Origin: Parcubacteria group bacterium GW2011_GWA2_43_13
Lineage (GTDB): Bacteria; Patescibacteriota; Patescibacteriia; UBA9629; GWA2-43-13
Direction of reading: 5' to 3'
Assembly: GCA_000999025.1 (NCBI GenBank)
Contig: LCFM01000012.1
Span: 1 to 42,493 of the forward strand
DNA: 42,493 nt
Under the pieces are notes generated by a model, which was not told the origin of the DNA, did not search any database, and was given only the letters and a program-made list of their open reading frames with translations. Shown here one piece after another: positions 15,406 to 25,758 of the stretch. Made by a program: the position numbers and the translations under genes. Within the stretch, counting starts at the first letter, position 1; each line of letters starts with the position of its first letter.

Positions 15406-18400
15406 ATGAAACAGCGCACCTTCGTGCTTTCGCGGATCAAATCTGCGAGAATCATTTATTCATTCTTACTCGTAACCACACTTTTGTGGGCTATTGGGTT
15501 GCCAATTTTGCCAATAGGCAATTGGGTTGACACAGCGCGAGCCGCGGCTCCGACCTTTACATTAAAATGGAAAACCGCATCCACAAAAGCGGTGCTGACC
15601 TTTGACCAATGGGTGTTTAATACTTCGTCAAGCCAGCAATGGGGTCCATCGGGTGGGCTTGAAGCGGCTGATTTTGCGCTTGGAGGGAGTGGCGCGCCTA
15701 CAATCACCGCAGTGCAAGCGGATGGCGGAACAAAAACCGTTATTTTAACGCTTTCTGCGGCTCCCACTTCTGGCACTACAACCTTTGCCTGCGCCGCTAC
15801 TTCGGTCTATAACCAAGCCGGAGAAGCGTGCAACTCTGGGACAACAGTAACTGCGGCTGGAGGAAATGCCGATTCAACCGGACCAACCATTACCGCAACT
15901 CGGCCATCTGGCAATAACTCTGTAGAAGTAGAATTTAGTGAACCAGTTGATCAGACAACTGGTGAAAACATTACTTTTTATACGCTCGTAACTGCAAATA
16001 GCACTGATACAACAGCTATCAGCCGCGCAGTTCGTCAGCCATGGGATCCTAAAATTATCCGCGTAGAGGCAGACGGAGCTCAAATAGACAATAGCGTTAC
16101 TGGCGCGGATACCATTACCGTAACTGCCGGAGATAATATGGATAAAGACGGTGGTGTTGATGCAAGCAAAAGCCGAGTTACGTTGGTGTTTAGTAAAAAC
16201 ATGGATACAACCACATCTCAAGTCGGGGCGCATTATATTATTAAAAGCCCGGATTGCAGTAGTAATGCCGAAATTTCATTAACAGCGTTAGGGGCTGGGG
16301 ATATTGTGGTTTCTGCAAATAAAGTGCGAATTGGTGTGCCTGAAGCGACATGTGATCTTGATCCAACAGATTTTGATATGAGCAGTTTTGATCCAACTGC
16401 TGTTATGGATTCCATCAGGGTTAAAAATTCCATGAACGGCGGAGGGCCAAAAGATACAGATGGCAATATCCAAATGTCTGATTGGTTTCGGCCATTAGAA
16501 AAATCAGCCGCGCCGATTGTAAAAGGAATCGGCATTGACGCGACTGCAAAAAAAGCAACAGTCAGATTTGATAAAAATTTGGATAGAAACACGGTTGCCG
16601 TTGGCGGATTTACCGTCAATACAACAGCCGAGGGAGATACGCCAACTATCAGCGCCGCGGCATTGGATTGGGATCAGCGTTCTGTTGTGTTGGTACTGCA
16701 TTCCAGCACTAATTTTACAAGCGGCGGCAGTATTGATATTAAAAAGACCGCAGGCGCAGGCGCTTTGACCGATATATTGGGTAACTATGTCGCCGTAACC
16801 GGTTGTAGTGATAATACTCCGGACGCGGATCATATCCAATGTACAATTGATAGCACAGCGCCAACGATTACAAAAATAAAAGCAACTGATACCAATGGTA
16901 ATAAACTACTTGAGGTGGGTGAAACAGTTGCTATAGAGTTTAGTGAAGAAATGGATCGCCAGTCAGCATGGGATCAATGGGCATTTAATGTGTTATATGG
17001 TTCAACCTGTACAGTTACCACACCAATAAGTTCTAAAGATGGATGCCAGTGGGGTTCTTGGGGAGATGGCGCAACGTCAGTATGGGGTGTCAACGGCGCT
17101 TCAGTGGCAAATAGCAAAATTACCATTACTTTAGGAACAGCGCCGAATGTTAAATCAGGGTATAAAATCGTGCCATGGGCTGATACTTCGGGCTTTGGTG
17201 GCGCTTCTGATAAATCAGGAAATAAAGTCGCCAATGTCGGCGCCATCAGTTTAGGCGCGCCGACTATCCAGTCAGTTAAATATACAGATGTCAATACGAG
17301 TTCTTCGGTGAACCTAACAGATACAGTCAAGTTTATATTCACTAAATCAATGGACACCGCAACAGTGACCAATGGAAATGTCAACACGCGCATGGTGCTG
17401 TCAAGCTCGCACATTTGGGGCACTTCTCCCACAATTGCATGGACAACAACCACGCTTACAAACGATACGTTAACAGTAACACTTACCAGTGGCGTTGATG
17501 CGGCAAATAACGACACTATTACTCCCAATGCCGCGGTTGTGGATATTAATGGTCTTTCAGTCAGTGGTACCGGACTCTTGAAAACAGCTGGTCCGACTGT
17601 CTCCAGTGTTACCGGTCTTTCCACCCTCAAACTTGTATTTACTGAAGCGGTTTTAAACACAGGCGGATTGGAATATCCGTCGCAAACCGCAACAGTTATG
17701 TCGTATGATGCAACGCCAGTGAATTTGACTGACGGAACATCAGACACGACCCAGTTGCAAGTATTATTCGCATTTGGCGGCGGTGGAACCGCGCTCGCGG
17801 CACAGGCGATTAATTATGTATCCGCAGACGGCAAGACCGTGGTGGTAGTATTAAATAGAAACGCGGCAGGGACTGACACATTAAGTGTTACCGGAACCAA
17901 GGGTGTTTCTGGCATTGCGGCGGCAAATACTGGAGACGGGACATTGGGAGCTGGTGGATTTAATGCAACGCTTGGCGCAGGAGCGACACCAACACTTCAA
18001 CGGATTGAAATTATGAAACCCGGAGGCGGAACAGGAACCGGTCCAAGTGGAGGATCTTCTGCCATTAATGCGGGAGATGTGATTCGTGTTCGGTTTAGTG
18101 GAGCAATGAATCCGGCAACTATTACTGCGGCAAATGTAGGAACCGCGCTCCGGCTCTGTGCTATTGGAACATTGAATGCAACAAACACCTGCGCAGGCCC
18201 TCATAGCTGGGGCACGGTCGCATCCGGATTAGCTGTGAGCTGGTTTACTGAAACCTATCTTAATGACACGGTTGAGATTATCCCCGGATTTGATCATACC
18301 ATTGCAAATGGCGATGTGATTGATCCGGCAACAACCGTTACCACTGATGCCGGAACCGCGATTACAGCGGTGGGCGATGCCGGGTCTCCGACAGAAGGAA

Positions 18401-21400
18401 GTATTGGCACGCTTGACGCAAGCATTGCGCGGGTATTGGCGGTTAAATATAGTGATACAAATCCGAGTGGCATCGGTGTTGCCGATGTTGTTACCTTTGT
18501 ATTCAGCAAAACAATGAATACCAGCTTTGACGGCAACTCGGCAGACGGATGCGCGAATGCAGGGTTGGCGGCAAATAATTTAGAAACAAAAGTGGGGGTT
18601 CCGAGTTATCAAGGATTTTTTGTTGACAGCGCAAGTGGATCATTTACCCAACGCACAAATCCGTGGGGTACCGGTGCCGCGCCGACCATGGCATGGAAAA
18701 AGACAACAATGGCCTGCGATACTTTGGAAATTATTCTGGGAGGCACCCCGACTATTGTTGCAGGAGCAACGCCGGATAATATCTGGATTGATGGCGGGTT
18801 GATTCAAGCCGCAGGCGGAACCATGATTCAATCCTTTGCAGCATTGCATATTGATAACCAACAACCAACCCTTACATCTGTACTTGTGATTAATGACGGC
18901 GCAACGGCAAACACAGCTGAAGGCGGAGATGAGATTGCGTTTGTTTTCTCCGAGTCAATGGATCAGTCAACTGTTACTAATGGCAATGTCGCAACAGTTC
19001 TTGATTCCAATACTGTTGGAACTGATTACGGCACCAGCCCAACAGTGGTATGGCTATCTCCGAATATGGTGAAAGTAACCTTGGGCGCGACTCCGACTGT
19101 TGTGTACGCAACCAGCACGGTAAATCCAACCAATGCGGTCAAAGACAGCGCAGGCAATATTGATAATACTTCAACAGCTCCAACGGTGACGGTTTCAACA
19201 GTTCGGCCGGTATCTTCGGTGGTGCTTACTGATCCTGATACAGCAAATCCCGGACTTGATAAAAATGATATTCGGGTTACATGGACAGATAGTAGCGCAA
19301 CAACAGGCCAAGGATATAACCTCTATATTTTGCCAGATAATGTGCCATTGAATTTGGCAACGCATAAACCGTTTAACAGTGTGGCGGTAAACGCGATTAC
19401 CGGAACTGCAAGTTATACATATAATGCCTCAATATCCACGTTCGCGCTTTACGATGACAGCCGGTTTACCTATCTTGCGTCAGGAACCAATCCTGCGCCT
19501 GGGGCTATGTTTTATCCATTGATGCCGGGTAGTAACTATATTGCGTATGTCGTAACATGCGATGCGGTTGTGTACGCGTGCACCAGTGGCACTCCTTCGA
19601 TGCCCTCTGCAAGCGCCAATACTCAGCTTATCGGTGAGTTTCAAGCATTTGATTCGACAATGCTTGGCACTATGCAAGGAACAGGCGGGACAGGTGGCGG
19701 AATTTTTGCAGGACCGATGATGGCAGGCGGCAACTTTATGGTAGAAGGGACTATGCCGTTCCAAGGGTCTATTGAGGTTCCAACCAATATCAAACTCATT
19801 GGAATTAAATTTTCTGGTCCGCTTGATCAATCAACCATGACAAGCAGTAATATTACGTTGAAAAATATTACTGATACGCCGAATGTTACAGTAACCGGAA
19901 CCTTGGCATATAACTCATCGCAAAATGCTATTACTCTGACGCCGGCGTCAGTGCTTACGGCAAGTAAAAAATATCGCTTAACAATAACGAGAGATGTTAA
20001 AAATTCATTCGGCGTGCCGATTGCCGGAATGCCACAACCAGGGAGCACTGAGCCAGGGCCGTTTATCACTGATTTTAAAACCGGTTCAGGCGCGGACAGC
20101 ACCGCCCCGCAAGTGCAAGATAACAAAGTTCAGGCAGAGGGGATGACTGTAAGCGCGGTGAACATTAACATTCCGGAAATGAGTGTTCGGTTTAGTGAAG
20201 ATATGGATCCGACAACATTCACAACATCAAGTTTCTTACTGCAATATGATGCAACAGCGAATGCATCGTTTAGCGCGAGTGAAACGCCATTAACTACGGT
20301 AAGCGGAACAGTGGAATATGATCCATTCGGCCGTATTGCCCATATTTGGCTGAACGGCGCGCTCCCGACAGAAAAGGATTTCCGCATCAAATTAGTGGGA
20401 ACCGTGGTAAAAGATATAGCGGGAAATTTTGTTGATGGCGATTATGATGGTACTGCTGGTGGGGATTACACCTTTACCTTTACCACCCGCGCTACAGCCG
20501 AAGGTGATAACGCGGCTCCGCGGATTTCGTGGTCTGATACTGATGGATTCCATCTTGGAGTTGGCTTTAATGCCGGAATGCAAAAATCAGCCGTAACCAC
20601 TGCTTCAAACTGGACATTGTTGGTAGCCGGCGCAAGTGTGAGTTTATCCGGCGCAAATATCAATTATGATGCGTTTGATAATTCTGTGCACTTTGACGGA
20701 CTCACGCTTACTGCGGATGCAACATATGTCATTACCGCCGGAACAAATATCAAAGGTCTGAACAATGTTCCTGTTGATGGTAGCTATGATGAAAGCACTG
20801 GCACAGTCCATGGCTTCCAAGGCGCGGGATCAAAAGGATGTTCTGCGACAACCTTTGATTTTGGATGCGGAACAAATGACGTGTTTAACCCGAACGTGAT
20901 GACATTCATGCCGATTAATGTGTGGCCCATGAACCAGTTTGCAAACCAGACATCGCGGTACATGATCAACTTCCCAACAACGCAAGCAGTGCCTCTTGGC
21001 GGGAAAATCGAGCTTGAATTCCCAGTCGGGTTTGATGTTTCAAGCGCTGATAAATCAAGCGCGACAACAGAAGCGTTTATGAACGCGGATATCAATGGTC
21101 CAGGCACTGGAACCGTTACCATGGCAAGCGTTACGCCGAATAGCACAACCAGAAAGATTGTTATTGTTACTGGCGGAGCCGCAACGCAAGCAAATGATTA
21201 TCTGAACTTTGAGCTGAAAAATATCGTCAACGGCGCGTCGAGCACCATGGACTGGACAAACAACAGTGGCGGACATACGGTTTCTATTACTACAAAGGAC
21301 TCAACCGGAAAAACCATAGAAGGCCCATTAACCTCTATGCCATTCCCGCTTGATAAAGGAGGATCAGGATCAATATCAGGCAAAGTTACAAAAGAAGACG

Positions 21401-24400
21401 GAACAACCGGTGTCGCAAGCGCGAAAATTTGGCTCTCTACTCCACGTGGTGGCGGGTTTGAAAAAACCACAGGATCAGACGGATCATTCACCTTTACTGG
21501 GTTGCCGACGCCGGATGCCTCTGGTATTAATTTCTCGTACTGGTTGAATGTAGAGCCGCCCAAGAGCGCGGGCTATCTTGCTGGTAGTTCTGTTGAAATG
21601 GTTCTTACCTCAACAACAACATCAGTAACTGGAAAAACAATTAAGATCAAACAGGGGACATCTACGGTTACTGGTAAATTCAGTTATACCGCCGCGACTC
21701 TCAACACAAAACAAATCCGCGTGTGGGCATCTGGCCCTGATGGCTGGTTGGAATATAACTTTACCTTAAACGGGAAAACAGCAGGCAACGATGGCGCATC
21801 TGCCTGTACTGGCATGGCAAGCGGGTTTGACGCATGCACAAACTACACAATTACAATTTCTGACGGGCAATGGAATATTGGCGCAGATCCGTTTATGCCA
21901 ATGAATATGGGCTTTGTATCAGGTCCACCGCCAGAACCGGACTTTATGCCGCCGGCATCGCAAAATATCTCGGTGTCAGGGACTGGGACAGCGAACTTCT
22001 CCTTATCAACTGCGTCAAAAACCATTACCGGAACAGTAACAGATCAAAGCAGTACTGGACTCTCGGGTGTACAGGTGTGGGCGTATGATCCATCTGGTAC
22101 AAATGGATTCGGAGCAAACACGCAAACAAAAACAGATGGCACCTTTACCTTAAAGGTTGTGCCAGGCGTGTACAAAGTTGGAGCAGGAAAACCGGGATTG
22201 CCACCATTGCAAGATCAGCAAGTAACAGTTCCTGCAACCGGCACCAATACTCCGTCTTCACTCACCTTCAAATTTGTCAAATCCAATAATTCAGTAAAGG
22301 GGTCGGTATTGGATGAATCAGGAAATCCGATTCAATTTGCCGGAGTGAATGCGTATAACGCAACAAATCAGCAGTTTGTCCCGTCATCAACTAATAGCTC
22401 TGGCTACTTTACGTTGTTTTTGCCAGAAGGCACATGGACATTAGAAGTAAATGCGCCGGGCTATGGTCGGTTGAAGACAAATCCTTCAGGAGCTGAACCG
22501 ACAGCGGCGGCGGCAGTTGGTGGGTTTAGTTATTCAGTCGTTATTGGGTCAACTGCTTCTGATAAATCAGGATATGACTTTAAGGCAGGCGCCGGGAGTG
22601 TAACGTATCGCACGATTGCCGGAACAGTGAAGGATTCAAATAGCACTGGCATTTCGGGCGCAATGGTTTGGGCAGATGAATTAAACGCCTCTGGCGCGTT
22701 TACCGGCAATGGGAATGGTACGCAAACAGATAGCAGTGGTGCGTTTTCAATCAAAGTCCCGGCAAATTGTACTGGAGCGGATAACAGCGCGTGTACGACA
22801 ACATATCGTTTAGGCGCGCATGTCAAAGGCGTGGGGCCTTTGCCGGAAAAGACCGGATTAAAGATATCTGCAACAGGAGCTGATCTTGTAAGTCAGGATT
22901 GGTCATTGGCGGCAACAAGAACAGTTACTATTAAGATTTACAAAGGCGCGATTGCAGAAGAAAATTTATACGCTCCCAAGGAGGTGTTTATTGATGCCTT
23001 TAATCAATCATCAAACATCGGCAATCATACCCAGTTGAAAGATGCGTCAAGTGGAACAATGCAATTACAAGAAGCAAGTTATGATGTTCGGGCCTACATT
23101 CCGGGGTATGGAGAGGTAACGCCGGATTCAACTGCGTTAACCGCGGTTGGCAGTGAAAATAAATTCGTGGTTTCCGGCAATAGCACAAAGATACTGGTTT
23201 TTGCGGTATCTAATAGTACGATTACGATTTCCGGAACAGCGACAAGTGGCGGAACTCCGCTGACAAGCGCGTGGGCGCATGCCTTTAATCGCGATACCGG
23301 GCTTGGGAACGGCATTGAAATCAAATCATCAGACAGCGGTGTCTTCTCAATCACAGTCCCAACCCCAAGTACCGGAAGTTATGAATTAAATGTTGATGCA
23401 CCCGGCTATACCGCGTTTAAGCAGTCAACTATTTCCACAACAACAGCAGGTATTGCCGCGGCGCTCACTCAAGCAAGCGCGGTGATTAGTGGGACTGTGT
23501 ATCAATCAGATGGGACCACGGTTGCTCAATTTGCGCATGTGTGGGCAGAAGAAGTAAATGGCACAGGGTTTGCAACATCGCCTGTAACGCCCACCGGCAC
23601 TTATTCACTCGCTGTTGAAACAGGCAAGAAATATAATGTCTACGCAGGCAATAAAGAAGGCAAAAAGGCGTCTTCGTCCGCTGTGAATGCCGGGTCCGGG
23701 GCAACTCTGACATTAAGCTCAACTGCCAATATCCCGGGAGCCGCGCTTTCCACTGCAACCTCTCCTATCGTTGACACTGTTGTACCGGCAAATGGAAAAT
23801 TGGTTGATGATAGCGAGAATAATGACATAAAACTCAATATCGAACCCCAGGATTTGGGCTCATCAAGTAACTCGTACTCTCTTGAGATAGAGAGCACACC
23901 TGCGTTGCATTCAACGCAAACGACAGAACCATTTGGGAAAGAAGTAGATGTTTCGATTACAGATGACAGTGGCAAGTCGGTCGGGTTATTGAACAATACG
24001 ATTGATTTAACCTTGCAGATTGAAAAATCCGACATGACAACCATGATCACCGATGATCCGCAGATTACAACTGCAAATGCAGGCGATCAGTTCGATAAAA
24101 TGGAACTTGGGTATTGGGATGAAACCAAAGGCAATGGCACATGGGTAACTGCTTCTACCAGCAGAAAAGTGGAAGTGAAGGACGAGTCAGGTGATGCATT
24201 TACCGTAGTGGATTATGATACCTTTGTTACCAACTTGCAGAGTGGGTCAGATAATCCTTCAGCAACCGGCACGAATACTAATTCCGATTACTACGCGGAT
24301 TACAAAATTACCATGACAACCTCGACAGATCACTTAACCACATGGGCCGCTATTATTCAGGGTAATTCCGATACTACCGCGCCTTCTGCTCCTGGGAGCT

Positions 24401-25428
24401 TGGCTGTTTCAAGTAATACTGCGAATTCTGTTGTGCTTACATGGACCGCGGGTACGGATGATGTTGCTCTTCATGCCACGCAACCATACTTAGTGTATCG
24501 TGGCACCTCGACCGGATTTACCCCTGGCGATGCGCTGGCATCGGTTAACGCGCTTACTTATACAGATACTACAGTCGGTTCGCAAGTGTACGAATATTAT
24601 TATCGCGTTCGCGCTCAAGACACTTCAAATAATCAATCTGTTTCATCAGGTGAAGTAAGAGTTATATATGTGCCGACAACCAGCTCGTCAAATACCGGAA
24701 GCGTTGTCAGTACTCCCGGATCTTCAGGAGATACAACACAGCAACAGGCGCCGGCTGATTCGAGTACTACGAAAAAAACCGCTGATCCGGTAACGTCATC
24801 AAACCCTGTAACCTCATCAACGCCATCAGGTGATACAAATCTTGTGAGCGTGAAAGCAGACGCCGCTACTATTGCCAAAGAGACAGTTGAAAAAATTATT
24901 CAATTGGTTGGCAAGGTGCGCGATCTGAAGCAAGAGACATCATACGAAAAATCAGTGGTCAATAAAATCATTGCCACAGTGAAGTCAATTAAAACAGAGT
25001 TAAAGCAAAAGCTGATTGCCTTTGTAACATACGGCACTTCATCAACGCTTTCACTCGGCGCGGGAGAACGCGGTGGGGTGATCAACTCGTTTAAGGAGGC
25101 GTTTGGCAAACTGCCGGAAACCGAGGCGGATTGGGAAGATGTGGTAAAGATTGGCAATGGCAGATGGCCGACTCAAACCAGCACAGCGAGAGAAGATCAG
25201 GCGGAAAAGACATTTAAAAAGATTTATCTCCGCGCGCCTGATCGGGATAATCCGAAAGATGATGCCTCAGTGGTTGTGATAGCGTACGGCTTGCGGCCCA
25301 AGATGCGTAAGATTGAAAGCGAACGTGCGGCAATCAAATCCTTCAGAGCAATTTTTGGAAAGAATCCAACAACAGCAAGTGATTGGGATACAGTCCGTGC
25401 CATCGCCTATTCCGGCGCAAAGAGATAA
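15406..25428 (+). CDS. Giant secreted Ig-like/carboxypeptidase-regulatory-repeat surface protein (3340 aa)
   Basis: The signal peptide spans about 1-47 (SFLLVTTLLWAIGLPIL, cleavage near ARA-AAP). Residues about 50-1280 are a string of SbsA/Big_5-type Ig-like domains with the recurring motif 'V.F...MD..T...N'. An Fn3-like domain (about 1285) and more Big_5 domains follow to about 1830. About seven carboxypeptidase-regulatory-like repeats run from about 1985 to 2790 (SGKVTKEDGT, TGTVTDQSST, KGSVLDESGN, AGTVKDSNST, SGTVYQSDGT). An Fn3 domain (about 2990-3090), a Ser/Thr/Pro-rich linker (about 3090-3145), a helical region and a C-terminal three-repeat domain (about 3220-3340) complete it. The final domain is about 70% identical to that of the broken gene ending at 29150 and may anchor both to the envelope. 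No LPxTG or SLH motif is visible. Probable role: long stalk adhesin or S-layer-associated fibre (inference). Confidence 0.75.
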   Translation: MKQRTFVLSRIKSARIIYSFLLVTTLLWAIGLPILPIGNWVDTARAAAPTFTLKWKTASTKAVLTFDQWVFNTSSSQQWGPSGGLEAADFALGGSGAPTITAVQADGGTKTVILTLSAAPTSGTTTFACAATSVYNQAGEACNSGTTVTAAGGNADSTGPTITATRPSGNNSVEVEFSEPVDQTTGENITFYTLVTANSTDTTAISRAVRQPWDPKIIRVEADGAQIDNSVTGADTITVTAGDNMDKDGGVDASKSRVTLVFSKNMDTTTSQVGAHYIIKSPDCSSNAEISLTALGAGDIVVSANKVRIGVPEATCDLDPTDFDMSSFDPTAVMDSIRVKNSMNGGGPKDTDGNIQMSDWFRPLEKSAAPIVKGIGIDATAKKATVRFDKNLDRNTVAVGGFTVNTTAEGDTPTISAAALDWDQRSVVLVLHSSTNFTSGGSIDIKKTAGAGALTDILGNYVAVTGCSDNTPDADHIQCTIDSTAPTITKIKATDTNGNKLLEVGETVAIEFSEEMDRQSAWDQWAFNVLYGSTCTVTTPISSKDGCQWGSWGDGATSVWGVNGASVANSKITITLGTAPNVKSGYKIVPWADTSGFGGASDKSGNKVANVGAISLGAPTIQSVKYTDVNTSSSVNLTDTVKFIFTKSMDTATVTNGNVNTRMVLSSSHIWGTSPTIAWTTTTLTNDTLTVTLTSGVDAANNDTITPNAAVVDINGLSVSGTGLLKTAGPTVSSVTGLSTLKLVFTEAVLNTGGLEYPSQTATVMSYDATPVNLTDGTSDTTQLQVLFAFGGGGTALAAQAINYVSADGKTVVVVLNRNAAGTDTLSVTGTKGVSGIAAANTGDGTLGAGGFNATLGAGATPTLQRIEIMKPGGGTGTGPSGGSSAINAGDVIRVRFSGAMNPATITAANVGTALRLCAIGTLNATNTCAGPHSWGTVASGLAVSWFTETYLNDTVEIIPGFDHTIANGDVIDPATTVTTDAGTAITAVGDAGSPTEGSIGTLDASIARVLAVKYSDTNPSGIGVADVVTFVFSKTMNTSFDGNSADGCANAGLAANNLETKVGVPSYQGFFVDSASGSFTQRTNPWGTGAAPTMAWKKTTMACDTLEIILGGTPTIVAGATPDNIWIDGGLIQAAGGTMIQSFAALHIDNQQPTLTSVLVINDGATANTAEGGDEIAFVFSESMDQSTVTNGNVATVLDSNTVGTDYGTSPTVVWLSPNMVKVTLGATPTVVYATSTVNPTNAVKDSAGNIDNTSTAPTVTVSTVRPVSSVVLTDPDTANPGLDKNDIRVTWTDSSATTGQGYNLYILPDNVPLNLATHKPFNSVAVNAITGTASYTYNASISTFALYDDSRFTYLASGTNPAPGAMFYPLMPGSNYIAYVVTCDAVVYACTSGTPSMPSASANTQLIGEFQAFDSTMLGTMQGTGGTGGGIFAGPMMAGGNFMVEGTMPFQGSIEVPTNIKLIGIKFSGPLDQSTMTSSNITLKNITDTPNVTVTGTLAYNSSQNAITLTPASVLTASKKYRLTITRDVKNSFGVPIAGMPQPGSTEPGPFITDFKTGSGADSTAPQVQDNKVQAEGMTVSAVNINIPEMSVRFSEDMDPTTFTTSSFLLQYDATANASFSASETPLTTVSGTVEYDPFGRIAHIWLNGALPTEKDFRIKLVGTVVKDIAGNFVDGDYDGTAGGDYTFTFTTRATAEGDNAAPRISWSDTDGFHLGVGFNAGMQKSAVTTASNWTLLVAGASVSLSGANINYDAFDNSVHFDGLTLTADATYVITAGTNIKGLNNVPVDGSYDESTGTVHGFQGAGSKGCSATTFDFGCGTNDVFNPNVMTFMPINVWPMNQFANQTSRYMINFPTTQAVPLGGKIELEFPVGFDVSSADKSSATTEAFMNADINGPGTGTVTMASVTPNSTTRKIVIVTGGAATQANDYLNFELKNIVNGASSTMDWTNNSGGHTVSITTKDSTGKTIEGPLTSMPFPLDKGGSGSISGKVTKEDGTTGVASAKIWLSTPRGGGFEKTTGSDGSFTFTGLPTPDASGINFSYWLNVEPPKSAGYLAGSSVEMVLTSTTTSVTGKTIKIKQGTSTVTGKFSYTAATLNTKQIRVWASGPDGWLEYNFTLNGKTAGNDGASACTGMASGFDACTNYTITISDGQWNIGADPFMPMNMGFVSGPPPEPDFMPPASQNISVSGTGTANFSLSTASKTITGTVTDQSSTGLSGVQVWAYDPSGTNGFGANTQTKTDGTFTLKVVPGVYKVGAGKPGLPPLQDQQVTVPATGTNTPSSLTFKFVKSNNSVKGSVLDESGNPIQFAGVNAYNATNQQFVPSSTNSSGYFTLFLPEGTWTLEVNAPGYGRLKTNPSGAEPTAAAAVGGFSYSVVIGSTASDKSGYDFKAGAGSVTYRTIAGTVKDSNSTGISGAMVWADELNASGAFTGNGNGTQTDSSGAFSIKVPANCTGADNSACTTTYRLGAHVKGVGPLPEKTGLKISATGADLVSQDWSLAATRTVTIKIYKGAIAEENLYAPKEVFIDAFNQSSNIGNHTQLKDASSGTMQLQEASYDVRAYIPGYGEVTPDSTALTAVGSENKFVVSGNSTKILVFAVSNSTITISGTATSGGTPLTSAWAHAFNRDTGLGNGIEIKSSDSGVFSITVPTPSTGSYELNVDAPGYTAFKQSTISTTTAGIAAALTQASAVISGTVYQSDGTTVAQFAHVWAEEVNGTGFATSPVTPTGTYSLAVETGKKYNVYAGNKEGKKASSSAVNAGSGATLTLSSTANIPGAALSTATSPIVDTVVPANGKLVDDSENNDIKLNIEPQDLGSSSNSYSLEIESTPALHSTQTTEPFGKEVDVSITDDSGKSVGLLNNTIDLTLQIEKSDMTTMITDDPQITTANAGDQFDKMELGYWDETKGNGTWVTASTSRKVEVKDESGDAFTVVDYDTFVTNLQSGSDNPSATGTNTNSDYYADYKITMTTSTDHLTTWAAIIQGNSDTTAPSAPGSLAVSSNTANSVVLTWTAGTDDVALHATQPYLVYRGTSTGFTPGDALASVNALTYTDTTVGSQVYEYYYRVRAQDTSNNQSVSSGEVRVIYVPTTSSSNTGSVVSTPGSSGDTTQQQAPADSSTTKKTADPVTSSNPVTSSTPSGDTNLVSVKADAATIAKETVEKIIQLVGKVRDLKQETSYEKSVVNKIIATVKSIKTELKQKLIAFVTYGTSSTLSLGAGERGGVINSFKEAFGKLPETEADWEDVVKIGNGRWPTQTSTAREDQAEKTFKKIYLRAPDRDNPKDDASVVVIAYGLRPKMRKIESERAAIKSFRAIFGKNPTTASDWDTVRAIAYSGAKR

Positions 25429-25436
25429 TTACGTTT

Positions 25437-25660
25437 GTAGAGACGCCCCGTTGGGGCGTCTCTACGGACATCTCACGACCGTTGTAGAGACGGAGGTTTT
25501 CCCCCGTCTTTACAAACACTCTGTCACAATTCGTGTAGAGACGCCCCGTTGGGGCGTCTTCGTGAAAGAAAGTTTGTAGAGACGTGCCCCTGGCGCGTCT
25601 CTGTGAAAGAAAGTTTGTAGAGACGTGCTGTTGGCACGTCTCCGTTGGGGGCGTCTCTAC
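25437..25660. repeat. Cluster of five family A REP units
   Basis: Units: 25437-25465 (CCCC/GGGG stem, CTAC foot), 25484-25513 (variant with GGTTTTCC loop and TTTAC foot), 25535-25560, 25576-25602 and 25617-25660 (TGCTG/GGCA stem plus a fused inverted half ending CTAC). A spacer GTGAAAGAAAGTTT precedes each of the last two, so they probably arose by tandem duplication. Confidence 0.85.
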
Positions 25661-25705
25661 ACCTGTGCTTTATGCACAGCTCTTATGTTGGAAATGATTA
25701 AAATA

Positions 25706-25714
25706 TGATATACT
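25706..25714 (+). promoter_or_regulatory. Extended -10 promoter of the broken surface-protein gene
   Basis: TGA followed by TATACT (25709-25714); the best -35 is TTGGAA (25688-25693) with a short 15-bp spacer. The same ATATGATATACT string recurs at 31172-31183 upstream of the sigma-factor gene. Confidence 0.45.
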
Positions 25715-25758
25715 ATTCTCAACTTAAAATAATAGAGTTCATTTAATATTTAAAAACT

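Larger units (their letters stand above)
25429..25758. other. Gene-free interval filled by REP units and a promoter
   Basis: This 330-bp gap holds five family A units (25437-25660), a CTGTGC-TTTAT-GCACAG hairpin without a T-run (about 25663-25679), and a candidate promoter with TTGGAA (25688-25693) and TGA-TATACT (25706-25714, extended -10). The 35 bases after the stop at 25428 are identical to those after the stop at 29150. Confidence 0.7.

Noticed and set aside
25437-25660. CRISPR array
   Set aside because: The repeated units are self-complementary GTAG palindromes with irregular spacing, variable stems and no regular unique spacers, and there are no cas genes.
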